Assembly (NCBI GenBank): GCA_027405735.1
Contig: JAPEHQ010000001.1
Span: forward strand, 5,394,001-5,458,000
Reading direction: 5' to 3'
From: Mucor racemosus
Taxonomy: Eukaryota; Mucoromycota; Mucoromycetes; Mucorales; Mucoraceae
DNA: 64,000 nt
Part shown: positions 1 through 11,141 of the stretch, piece by piece
Layout of the letters: every line of letters starts with the position of its first letter
Position numbering within the stretch: position 1 is the first letter of the stretch
Translations under genes and position numbers: made by a program
Notes under the pieces: model-generated
Databases searched by the model: none
Told to the model about the DNA's origin: nothing
What the model saw: only the letters and a program-made list of their open reading frames with translations

Positions 1-3000
1 TTTCTTTGCATCAATTACTACAGGTGATGCTTGTGCTGCTAATATGTTTTATTTCTTCAAGACTGGTATGGAAACTCAACTTGCATCCAGTGCATTATTT
101 TCTTGGGGAAAGCCATTTGCTGCTCTCGAGTTTTATGCAAATCTCTTGAAAGATGTATCAGAAGAATCTCGTGCAGTAATTCCTGATTCTGAGGAAAAAC
201 TAATTCTCAAATTTTTAAGCATTTTAAAACAATGTGTTCAATACTCTAAAGAGGCCCGTATCACTTTCTGGTTTGATCAAAACATTGGTTCTCAAAACAT
301 CCTAATCAACATTCTCAATTGTCCTACTTCTACTCGTCTTCGAGCTGCTTTATTCGATGTTTTAGCAGCATTTTGCACTGCTTGGGGTGGTGGTATTGAT
401 GGTGTTGGCAGAGAAATTTCGTATCAAATGTGGAACATCCTTGAAGATAGTGATATGCTACTTTCAAAGCGTAAAATGATCCAAGATCGGTCTCAAAGCG
501 TCTATCAACCTGCGGGTGTCTTGCAAGAATTAGAAGCCGAGAAAAATAGCCGAGTTTTCACTGAAACTCTCTCCATCATCAGACTAATTGGTTCTGCTAT
601 TCATACACAAAGCAAGCGAGAAGCTTTGATTTCTGGTTTCCGAGATGCTTCCTCCAGCATTCCTGTAGATTTGGGTAAAGATAGCAGAGATCCAGGCTCC
701 ACTCCTTTTATCTCACTTGTAATTGACGATATTTTTATTTCTCTTGGAGATCAAAAGTATGCCTTTGCCGATGCTCGTTGGGAGTTAACGGAAGCTTGCC
801 TTATGGTTATGGAGAATAGCATAGAATCCTTTGACATTAAACAGTTTGAAAATGAGCAAGTGAGAGAATCATTAGACAAAGAATTGAAGGTCTTGTCAAC
901 AAACCCATTTATTGAATCTACATTACTCAATTTCTTTCTTCATCCTGGTTTCCAAGTGATGCTTCGTATACTTTCAGGTGGTCGTGTTATTGATGAGATG
1001 TTTTCTGTGATTGAAGAATGTGCCAAGAAGGAAACTAAAGAAGTAGAGGGCATGCCATATTTCAAGCAATGCCTGGTTCGATCATTGCGTATTGTACTTC
1101 AAGTCTTGGAGATGCAGAATACATTCTGTAATATTCTTATACCTTATATTTCTGGTTTTGCTAAAAAGAAGGCATCCTCTGAATTTCAGCTTGATAAATA
1201 CACATTTGCACATTTACCATCTGTTGTTTCTATGGGTCAACTTATCTTATTCCATACTCAAATCTTGAATCGTATAAGTCTACTAATCAATTATGAAGAC
1301 CAAGAAGAGATTTGCTTCCTCAGCACCAAAATATTACATCTACTTTCAGTTGATCCTAAAGATACAGATTTGTTTACTGATTCAACGCTTGTTCGATCTG
1401 CTACATCTACGCAACTCTCCGGTTTAGGTTTAAATGTTACAAATGTATTGCGCACAAACAAGAATTCTGATGCAATTATTTTCGGTGTAAGCGAAAGATT
1501 AAGTATCAATGTTCCAGAAATCACAACCTGCGATGATTATGAGTATGATATCAATAACATTCCTTTTTGGCTTGCGAAAGAAACATTAAAGAATACATAC
1601 AACTACCCAAGCGATTTTGAACCTCGTCTCAATACTTCTGTTCGACTTGCTATATTGGATTTGCTTCTTGAAAATACCCAACAATCATATTCACCAACCC
1701 TTGCTGAATTCTTATTAGGTTATGAATTGAAAGGCGATCCCCTCACAAAATTGCAAGACACAGATGCTAATCAGACCACTCTTGTCTGCTTTCATGCTAT
1801 TTTGAATATGCTAAGACAAGGTATTGACAATGAGGATGCTACTGAGGATGCCATGATGGAAGACTCTGTCGAACCAACTCAATTACTGATCGATACTCAC
1901 CCAATCCTCGCTGAGAAATGTTACGAATTGATCTATAAGCTTTGTGCCAAAAAATCCCTTTCAACATCCACCATGCGTTATTTGCGTAACCGTGAAAACT
2001 TTTATTACAAACAATTCAATAACATGTCATCTCGACTTGAACACAACATTGAAGTAGAATCAACTTCTTTCCCCGGTATGATGATATGTGCTGACGGTGC
2101 AGTATACAAGACTGATTTCTTCAAATTGCGATCAAAGTTACGTCAAAGAGCTTGGTTATTACAATCTATTGCTCTTGAATTGCACACTACAGTTGGTATG
2201 AGACAGAAAAATGAAGCTAGTAAATTATTAGAATTGTTATATGGACGCCAAAATATTCCTTCTTCTCAAGATGATATGGATACAGCAGAAAACTCACAAG
2301 AACCTGGCATCTTTTCGTCTCACCAAAAATATCAACAACCTTTGGTCAAGATGCTCGAGCTTGTAAGTTCATTGGAATTCACTTGGATAGATAGTTTGGC
2401 TGAAAATGTAAAATCACTCGATCTCAAATACTTTCAACAATTGGATCCAGCTTTATTCGAAATCAAGAACAATTATGGATGTAACTTGTATAATGTACCC
2501 GCCATGTATAAAAAGTTGCGCGAGGTTCAAGACACTAGTTTTACAGAAAGTCCCGAGAAAATTGACATTGACACTGAAATGGGCCACATTTTATCTTGGG
2601 CAATGGCAGAGAATCACAGTAGAGAAATTGCTCATGGAAAACTTCAATGTTTGAATGCTTGGAGAGAGATTGTAAACATTACACTCGTTGAATGCTTTGA
2701 TTTGATTGAGACATCTAATCGTCAAACAATTATCTATGAATTGCTAGCCATGTTACTTCCTACTATTCTTCACACAAAGAGTCATAGCAACAGTATGCTC
2801 AAGAGTATGAACGACGTGATTTTGGCGCTTGTGGACAGACTTCGTAGAGATGAAAAAGTTAATTCAAGTTTACAACTGCTTCCAGTAGAAAAACTCGGCT
2901 CCATTTTCACAGGTATTACAAATTGCATTTGCGGAGAGGATACTGATATCGTTGTTCGTGGTGATATGTATTCTGCATTAACCAGTTTCTTGTTGTATAT

Positions 3001-3302
3001 CAAGGAGCATAGTACAAATGAAACAATCAAGCAATTACAGCACTTTATAGTAGAAAAAATATCAGAGGAGAACTCTACACTCTTGAATATTTTATGCAGT
3101 GATGCTATCAATGGTTTGGACATTTGGAAGACTACTGCATACATTGCTCTTGATTCTTTAAACACAACTGCTCTTCATGCTGGTAGTACAGTAGTTCAGT
3201 TATTCTTGATCAAAAAGAATTTCTTGCAATATACAATTGATATGATTCGAACAGATGATGCTGCATTATCCAACTTGCTTGAACAATTAGATGGTAAAAT
3301 AT

Positions 3303-3343
<41 letters not shown>

Positions 3344-4215
3344 GTAGATACTGATTATTTATTACAAATAGCTCCTTTACTCCCTCTTTATATATTTGAA
3401 GCAAAAATGTCTATTCTTCTTCGTTTTGCAATGAATCCTAAAGGAGTAGAGCTCTTGTATAGCAATCGAATCTTTGATGTTCTTGGTCAATGCCAATTTA
3501 TGAAGGCTCAAATCCAAGATCCCACTACGACCGAAATGGATTTTGAATCCTCAATGGAACTAGCTGAGCGTCATCAACAATTAATCATGCCTACACTTCG
3601 ATTAATAGTGGCGATACTCTGTTGTTATGGTGGAAAGAATGATACAGTGTTATCAAAGGTTTGTATCTATACATATAAAAGTGCATATTCATGGCATATT
3701 TACATATTTTATTCTTTTAGACTGAAGCCTGGGCCAGAAAACAACAACCAGCATTAGTCAATATGCTTAAATATGAACGACGTCAAATAACATTGAATTT
3801 ACTAGAACAGTTGAAGCTTGTTACTACAATTTTATATTTCATCAGCTGTCGTACAGGATACACAATTGAATTTGTAAGTGCTAGATATGAAATAGATGTA
3901 TAATTAAACATATTTACATTTTTGTGCTTGAAAATAGACGAAAAGAGGCATCAATCAATTGCATAGTACGATTACTCAATTAGAAATCACGGAGGATTTG
4001 GCAAGCAGTGTTATACCCACAAATAATCAAGAAAGAATTTGGGATAAGACTCCTGATACCAGTAAGTGCAAATTTGATCTGATCGTTTATATAACCAACC
4101 AACACGTTTCCTTCTTATTATAGCTGGTCAAAGTTCCTCGCTGTTGCAAACGAAAGCAATCAAGTTTATCAGATCGATTAAAAGAAATTTAGATGTATAT
4201 AAATCACGAAAATAA
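1..4215 (+). CDS. NUP192: Nucleoporin Nup192/Nup205, 5' truncated by the window edge
   Basis: Large alpha-helical scaffold protein of the inner ring of the nuclear pore complex. The frame is already open at the first base, so the true start lies upstream. About 1,320 residues are visible against roughly 1,700 for fungal Nup192, so the N-terminal quarter is missing. The sequence is Leu/Ile-rich helical solenoid throughout and resembles the Nup192/Nup205 family, for example the conserved segment near nt 340-410 that reads LAAFCTAWGGGIDGVG. Introns placed by GT-AG and frame: 3294-3347, 3659-3720, 3874-3937 and 4062-4123. The first is almost entirely a T tract, and because it is 54 nt it does not break the frame. 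The last exon ends with a basic tail and TAA at 4213-4215. Family assignment is confident; the 5' limit is unknown. Confidence 0.88.
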
Positions 4216-5587
4216 TTTGCACAAAAAGATATAGTGATATTCTATGCATAATAAAAATATATTAATAAATGAAATCACAAAATTGTTGCCACAAAACTCG
4301 ATCATGCCCACTCAATGTGTCGCTTACAGCCAAAATCACCTAAAATCAGCAAATTTGAAGGATTGATTTAGGTACTTTTAGCCACTTTATGGACGGCAAA
4401 CCTTGCCAACCATTTTTTATAATGTATAGTATCATATTATATATACTGTATATATATATTTCTTTCCCATCAAAATCAGGTCTCTCAAACCCTTACAATT
4501 ACAGGGTCCAAATCGCTTCCAGTCGCTAAATCTGATTTTAAACCTTGAAAACAAAATTTTTATTATGGTGTTTATAAGTCAAGAATATGCAGAATTTCCC
4601 CATTTTTTATATAGAATTATATGCTTTATCATTAACTATTCTTAAATTTAACTTTTTACAGGAAAACCGATATTCAGATTTTCGCGATTTGTAACATATT
4701 TCTGCAGCAACTTCATTCCAGAAAAAGTACCATTGGAACCGTATTCAAAAGCTCCACATTTGTTAATTAATAAGCTGTGGATGTTTTATATGTTAATGTT
4801 TGAGAAATCTACAAACAAAGGGTAAAGATGTTCTAATGTAAATTGTATTTGAAAATCAGAAATTGAGCATCCGAAATTTGAAATATTTTTGGCATGTAAT
4901 TTAATGTTAAATTCGTTTTTAAAGGATTTCACCGAATACAGCTTTGCTTTTAAACACTATCTAAAAACTTGGTACAAGACAAAAAAATATTGGGTACCTA
5001 GTAGTATTTTTTTTTCAAAAAAAAGTACGGTTATAAAAGGTGGAATCAAGCATTTACCAGGGCACTACATTTTTTGGAGTTTTTTTTTTTTTTACATTGT
5101 TTCGAATGGTTTTCATGATGCATTGCATCAGATACAATTGCTCTTCCATGCTCTAAATACTCAATAGCATCCTGTAATTGTTTTTTAATAGAAGTTTATT
5201 ATTGAGAAATGCTTAAGGTGCTATAATCAATGAAAAAAAAGTACATGGAGAACTCTTTGATGATGTAAAGACTGCTCCTACTTTTGAGCTTGGAGGACAT
5301 TTTTCTGCCCACAATGACAATACCTGGCAAATCAAAAATGTGCATTAAACTTTATACGTTTCTGATGCTTTTTTTGAAGCATTCGCAAATTCTCTTTCAA
5401 TAAACATTTAGTGATTATAATGAGGATTGAAATTTGGTGTCATTATGATTTAAATAGCCGCATTTTTGTTTTGAACCCACTACCACATGTGGTTTGGGCT
5501 TCTGGTTTGGGGGAGAATAAGCGTGCAACGAGTTTTATTTTTTTCTTTCACTCTCTTTTTTCGTTTCCACTAATCCTACACCAAATA
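4216..5587. other. Intergenic, no gene recognised
   Basis: A stretch of 1.4 kb between NUP192 and NECAP, AT-rich with several short T and A runs. The open frame near 4889-5167 has no family resemblance and poor codon character. A segment near 5280-5400 reads in one frame like a short decayed coding piece, but I cannot assign it. The T/C-rich stretch just before 5588 is probably the NECAP promoter and leader. Confidence 0.5.
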
Positions 5588-5744
5588 ATGGACGACGAAT
5601 ACGAGAGTGTTTTATTGATTATTCGTGAATGTTTTGGTACAAATTATTTCGATAATGTTTAGAAAATTCACACACGAAACTAATAATAACTAAATAGTTT
5701 ACAAAATACCTCCTAGAACAGCAGCAAGAGGTTATAGGTATTTT

Positions 5745-5802
<58 letters not shown>

Positions 5803-6672
5803 TTATTGTTATATAGAAATAAAAGAAAGGTCAACTCAAATTAACATCTAATTTTAGAGCTGCAGAGTGGGGAGACCTTGGTAGCTCCTTTCTATGGAAA
5901 GGTCGTTTAAGAATTATAAGTAAAGGAAAGAAGTGCGAAATCCGTATGGAGGACAATAGCACAGGTAAACAAAAAGAAAAAAAAAAGTTTAATTAAAAAG
6001 AGAGAAAATAAAGAAACTCGAGATTAACTAGAAGTATTAATCACGGTAAAATAATAGGCGAAGTATTTGCCGTTTGTCCATATGAGGTTCATTCAAATTC
6101 TGTAGAAGCTGTATTAGACTCCAGCCGTTATTTTGTACTCAAGATTGAAAGTGATGGTATTTATCTGATAGGGAAACAGAAATGTAGTTGATCTCAAAAT
6201 AACAATATATGATAGGTCGACATGCTTTTATTGGAATGGGTTTTCAGGAACGAACAGATGCGTTTGACTTTAATGTAACATTGCAAGATTTCGTAAAGTA
6301 AAGTGGTATAACTGCATAATGGTATATTGAATGTATACTTATTATTCTTATAATTCAGACAATTACGTGCGGAAAAGGAAGCGTTAGAACGAGCAGCACA
6401 CGCAGATACTACACCTAAAAAGGATTATAGTTTAAAAGAGGGTCAAACTATCAATATTACGATTGGTAATGTCGGGGTAAGTTCAATATGAGTATTTTTA
6501 TATGGTGTTGCCAGACTATTAATGGGGTTTTAAACAGGCAAAGAGAACAAGACAAAAGCCTGTCAACAGCACAGCAAACAGTGGTGGACTTGTACCTTTA
6601 TTACCACCACCACCTTCTGCTTCACAAGTTAAGCAACAGCAACAACAACAAAAACAACAACCATTTTTTTAA
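5588..6672 (+). CDS. NECAP: NECAP family endocytic adaptor (PHear domain)
   Basis: Adaptor of clathrin-mediated endocytosis that binds the ears of AP complexes. Seven exons: 5588-5636, 5698-5737, 5858-5964, 6058-6156, 6216-6297, 6359-6476 and 6538-6672, giving about 209 residues. The spliced product starts MDDEYESVL, followed by the family's IPPR...ARGYRAAEWGD motif, GRLRI, the SSRYFVLKI strand and the block [18 protein letters not shown], all in the order of the NECAP PHear domain (DUF1681). The C-terminal tail is short, with a Pro run and a Gln run and two final Phe. The ear-binding WVQF-type tail of animal NECAPs is not obvious. Intron 2 (5738-5857) contains a T tract of about 55 nt. The start is fixed by homology to the MEYESVL-type N-terminus of the family. 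Confidence 0.9.
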
Positions 6673-7350
6673 ATATAGCCTATATATATATATAAATATT
6701 TGATTATCCCTGGGAAATCAAAAATAAAAAAGATCTTCTTTCCCTCCCCCCAAATTATAACAAAATTGCTATTTTCAGTTGTAAAAAACATTGGTAACAC
6801 TAAACCTTAAATCAAAAAATATGTAAACACAAATTGTAGATTTGATTGTTATTTAAGCAAGTAACATTGTACAAACAAGACAAGCGAGATTACATAAAAA
6901 GTTCCTTAAATTCTATTTATGATATTAGCCTTGTCAATTTTTCTTGGTATAAAAATAATAATAAAGCTATAAATCATGCCATTGTATACAATGAATTTAG
7001 CATGTAAATTACCGTTGATTGAACAGTGTAATACACAATCTAAAATAAAGAAAAATCGTGCATTAAGATATATCATGGTTACAAGTTGCAATTTTCTAAT
7101 GTATTACAAGAAAAAAAAACCAACATTTTAACATTCGAATAAGGAAGAAATTATATACGGATAATAGTATTAAAGAAGATATTACAATAATTATTATATT
7201 AGATAACTTAAAATTATAGAGGAAAAAAAAAATACTATTATTACATTTAGGGTAAGAGAGAAAGGAATTGTATGGTAGACAAAACTAAATAAAGGTTAGA
7301 TATCACGAGTGATGTCGTGTGTATGTGTGTGCGTGTGTGTGTGTGAGCAT
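6673..7350. other. Convergent intergenic region, AT-rich
   Basis: Lies between the 3' ends of NECAP (+) and the CotH gene (-). I see no open frame with coding character. It holds 3' UTR-like AT-rich sequence and ends in a GT/TG microsatellite next to the CotH stop. Confidence 0.5.
7317..7346. repeat. GT/TG dinucleotide microsatellite
   Basis: An interrupted run of GT units immediately downstream of the CotH stop codon, so probably within its 3' UTR (CA-rich on the sense strand). Confidence 0.8.
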
Positions 7351-9389
7351 TTAGAAAGCAACAGCAGCTACAACAGCAGAGATACCAATCAAAGCAATTG
7401 AAGTAGGGCCAACACGCATACCAGCACTGGTATCAGCGTTAGATTGAGCAGCAGAGTTAGAGTTATCAGTGCTTGCGGCACCACTATTACCAGATGCGTT
7501 GGTCTTGTTGGCTCCACCACCAGGAGTAACAGTGTTGTTACTAGCAGAAGCAGGAGGTCCAACGGGTTCAGTGACAAGAGTAATGCTGAATTCCTTGGCA
7601 ACAGCAGCAGATCTTTCAGCGATCCATTGAATTAAACCCCAAGAAGCACCACCACCATTAGCATTGGGAGCAGAAACACCTTGCCATAAGTTCTCTGTAA
7701 CTTGACCAAAGTTCCAACCAAAGTTGATACCAGGAGATTTTTGAGTAATGGAACGATCCCATTCAAGATCAGGTAAAAGGAAGTTATGGAGAGCCAATAC
7801 ACGGTTAGTAAGAGTGGCATTGTTAAAGAGAACACGGACAGTTTCAGTCAAATACTTTTCGAAAGTAGCCTTCTTATCAGCATTTTCCAAAAGACGGTTC
7901 ATCATGATACCACCGGGATAACGAGCAGGGAAATCCTTGTATGAAACAGAAGTAAATTGCATGCCTTCAGGAACATCAAGATTGACACCAAAAGTAGCAT
8001 CATAATCTTGACCTAAAAAGTACCATTTGTTGGTTTCACCATCCTTGTAAGCACCATCATTGGTTTGACCCATCCAGTAACCATCCCAATGGCCAGCCAA
8101 GTATTCCATGACCATGAAACGGAGGAAGTGATCAGTATCAAATTGGGTTTCAAAGGTAGCGAGAGCAGCATTGTCGGCAACGTTGGTTTCATTGAAAGCC
8201 TTACACAAGGGATCAAGAGCTTCATAACCTTCAGCATTGGCCTTGTTGCCATCCCAAGAAGAGTAACCATCAAGATTTCCAGGATGGTAAAGGAAATCAG
8301 CACCAGATTGACCATCGTATAACAGACCTTGCTTGGCAGGAGCCTTACCAGCATAGAACATGGCATTGATGTAAGAGAATTCAGTTATGTCATCCAACAT
8401 GTTGAATGTACCAAAGAATTCACCATTGATAAAGAGTCTGATCATATTGGCTTCATTACCATATGTACCTAAAGCATGCAAGACATCGGAATAAAGACGC
8501 TCACGAATTTGAGTAGGATCTTCTTCCATGTGACGAAGCTTGAAGAAGTTACGGTTACCGAGCATGTCGCTACCATTGAGAGCCCAATTCCAGGATTGCT
8601 TGGCATTGTTCTTGCTTTTACCAGCACCATGGACACCAAAGGTTACGTTTTGGAAAGAATTGGCATAATCAGCACCAACAAAGGTAAGAGAACCTTGAAT
8701 TTTATCTTTAGGAACATTCTTAACCAAGTTGTCAACTTGAGCTGCATCACCATTGAAAAAGACACTGGGAATATAATTTTCATCGAAAATAGCAGGTTTG
8801 TCACCCTTTTGAGTCCATTGAGGCTATAATTAATAACATTTAATTATTAGTAAACATTTTAAAGGCGTTGGGTGTTTCAGCGATAATTTTAAGAAGGGAG
8901 GTATCAATAGTAAAACCAATATAATATTTGGACTGTAGGGGCTTAAATGTAATGTAATGTAGTGTATCGAATACTTACATTGTTCTCAATGGGCCAAGGT
9001 AACTTGGGAATGTTGGCATAAGTTACAGTACGGTTATAAAAATCATTAAGAGTAGCGGCCTTAGTACTGTCGAGAGTACGAGCGAAAGGTTCTTCAGCAC
9101 CACCAACAACATACTAATATATAAACAGCGTTAATTGCAAATTTTTTTTTTCTTTTTTCATTTTTAAATGTCAATTTCAATGTACCTTGTAATCTTTAGC
9201 TGAACCAACTTCAGCATCACCACTGAAGTAAGGGACATTGGAATCAGCAGCTGTAAGAGCAATTTGTTGGCCATTGACGGAAACCTTAACATCAGTTGCG
9301 GAAGGTGCAATGACGTTAAATTTGACAGTAGCGGCTTGGGTAATAGCTACCAAAAATGTTGAGGAAATAACGGCGAGTGAAAGTTTCAT
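7351..9389 (-). CDS. CotH: CotH-family GPI-anchored cell-surface protein
   Basis: CotH-fold protein (atypical secretory protein-kinase fold) of the kind displayed on Mucorales spores and germlings, where some members act as host-cell invasins. Three exons on the minus strand: 9389-9186, 9113-8979 and 8823-7351, about 603 residues, which matches the usual CotH length. The N-terminus is a clear signal peptide (Lys, hydrophobic run, then AITQAA). The C-terminus is Ser/Asn/Gly-rich and ends in a hydrophobic tail (IALIGISAVVAAVAF), as expected for GPI attachment. Around residues 364-375 there is MGQTNDGAYKDG followed by FLGQDYDATFG, the most conserved CotH region and the segment described in the literature as the invasin epitope. 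The kinase-like metal-binding GQDYD is intact. A TATA-like box lies about 100 bp upstream. I cannot say which CotH subgroup this is or whether it contributes to virulence. Confidence 0.93.
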
Positions 9390-9965
9390 ATTTTCTAAGC
9401 AAGTGTAAAGGAAAGTAAATTGTTATAAATTATACGAAAATATAAACTTGAAGAGAAAAAAAAGAAGAGAGATCCAGAGATTCAATCTCTTTATATAGCA
9501 AGATATTTCTTGTTCTCCAGTTGCGGAGCGATTATACAGCAAAAGGGTTATTTATAGGAGTCATGTTGCATCCAGTATCCAAAGGGGGAAATTTCGTAAA
9601 TCAGTGTAACAAAGACCTAAAATAAGAAAACAAGAAGATACACAATTTTGTGTAATCCCCCCCCCTCCGTTTTCTAAACTAAAAACACTCACATGCCTTT
9701 TTCTGTGTGTGTCTGAATAAAAAGGAGAACCGAGAAGAATCTATTGTGTGATCGGAATACCAGCTACAGCAAAATTTGATTGTGAATTTCCCATTTGAAA
9801 CTATTGTAAATCTATTTTTGAACCTGAATTTATACGGAATTTTAATAGTAATTCACAAAACGTCTTTTGATATAGAGAATAGGGTGAGTTTATACCAGTT
9901 GAAATTTTTTCAGTTTTTTTCTCCATCACTTTTTCAACGACGACCCTTCAAAATATTTTATTATT
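9390..9965. promoter_or_regulatory. Divergent promoter region of CotH and SGF29
   Basis: 576 bp between two divergently transcribed start codons. Besides the CotH TATA box it has a run of nine C near 9657-9665 and a pyrimidine-rich stretch before the SGF29 start. I see no gene here. Confidence 0.5.
9488..9498 (-). promoter_or_regulatory. TATA box of the CotH gene
   Basis: On the minus strand this reads GCTATATAAAG, about 100 bp upstream of the CotH start codon, a normal distance for a leader of 50-70 nt. Confidence 0.5.
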
Positions 9966-11089
9966 ATGGAGCGAAAATCACGTTCATCGCGAAGTCAAGA
10001 CGATGGGTCAGCAGAAGAATTTAGTTTATGGAAGCAAATTTGCACATCATTCTTAAAATTAGAAGGCATTCAAAAAGAAGAAGAAACAATTATTAACAGT
10101 ATAAATAAAATTCAATTGTCCGTTGATATCGAACAAGGAATCACAAGCTTAATTCATCAAAAATTAAAAGATAACTATAAGCGTGGAATTGAATTGACAA
10201 CAAGCGAGCAAAAGTAAGTATTTATTATTAAAATTTTTAGCCAGATTTCTTTTTAACCTTGTAAATAGAACCATCCTAGATATCATTGAAAAAATATCTG
10301 TTCTGGTTGCATTACGAGATAATGATCAAGGTAAAACAAATTATTAACTTACACAAACCATATTTTTAATTCCTTTATTTAGATCAAAAAAGGAAGAAAA
10401 GAAAATCAGAAATAGAAAAGTATATTATACAAGGGAAATTCAAGAAAAACGAGTTTTTTTTTAATTTATTTATTATTTTCAATAGAGCAAATGGAAATCA
10501 TATTTTTGTAAAGGGAACAACGGTAAAATGGGATTCAAAAAAAAAAAAAAAAAAAAACCTTATTATTCAGTTCATTAAAATACATCCATTTAGGTTGCTG
10601 CAAGACAACCAAAAGAAAAAGATAAAAGCGAAGAATGGATCTTGGCTGTGGTTCTTCAATATTATGCAGACAAAAACAAGTATCAAGTAGAGGATGTAGA
10701 TCAAGATGATTACGGAGAAAAGCAGTAAGTTGTCTGTCTAGAGGAAAAAAAAACAGGATCCAAGGCTAATTATATACAGACGCTACATGTTATCTCCACG
10801 TTATGTAATTCCAGTTTTGAGTTCGGAAGCTGCGAAATCTTCACCTGAAATTCCTGCTCAACAAGACGTATTAGCTTTGTATCCAGGAACAACCTGCTTT
10901 TATAAAGCTATTGTAATTGCTCCTCCAAGCAAGGTAATTAGACAAACAATGTTAGTGAACTTAGTTTAATTAATATACATTTATTAGAGCAAAGATATAA
11001 AGAATTATAGAGTGCAATTTGAGGATGATAACGATGAGGTTAAATATGTCATGCCAGAACATGTATTGGAAATGCCAAAGATAAAGTGA
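9966..11089 (+). CDS. SGF29: SAGA-associated factor 29 (tandem Tudor reader)
   Basis: Subunit of the SAGA histone acetyltransferase complex that reads H3K4me2/3 through a C-terminal tandem Tudor domain. Seven exons: 9966-10213, 10269-10330, 10383-10419, 10486-10522, 10594-10724, 10780-10933 and 10988-11089, about 256 residues, typical for fungal SGF29. The N-terminal half is a helical/coiled-coil stretch. The C-terminal half has the family blocks: VAARQP...EEWILAVVLQYY, YQVEDVDQDDYGEKQRYML, LYPGTTCFYKAIVIAPP and YRVQFEDDNDEVKYVMPEHVL. Exons 3 and 4 are only 37 nt each and together restore the frame, which supports both. Intron 4 holds an A tract of about 28 nt. Divergent from the CotH gene. 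Confidence 0.9.
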
Positions 11090-11109
11090 TATTCAGGATG
11101 CAGGCCGTC

Positions 11110-11141
<32 letters not shown>

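Noticed and set aside
2782..3165. Minus-strand frame inside NUP192
   Set aside because: Antisense shadow of a well-supported coding exon; no independent family match.
7444..8829. Plus-strand and alternative-frame open frames across the CotH exon
   Set aside because: They are low-complexity shadows of the CotH coding sequence (Val/Thr/Leu-rich) without their own introns, starts or family.
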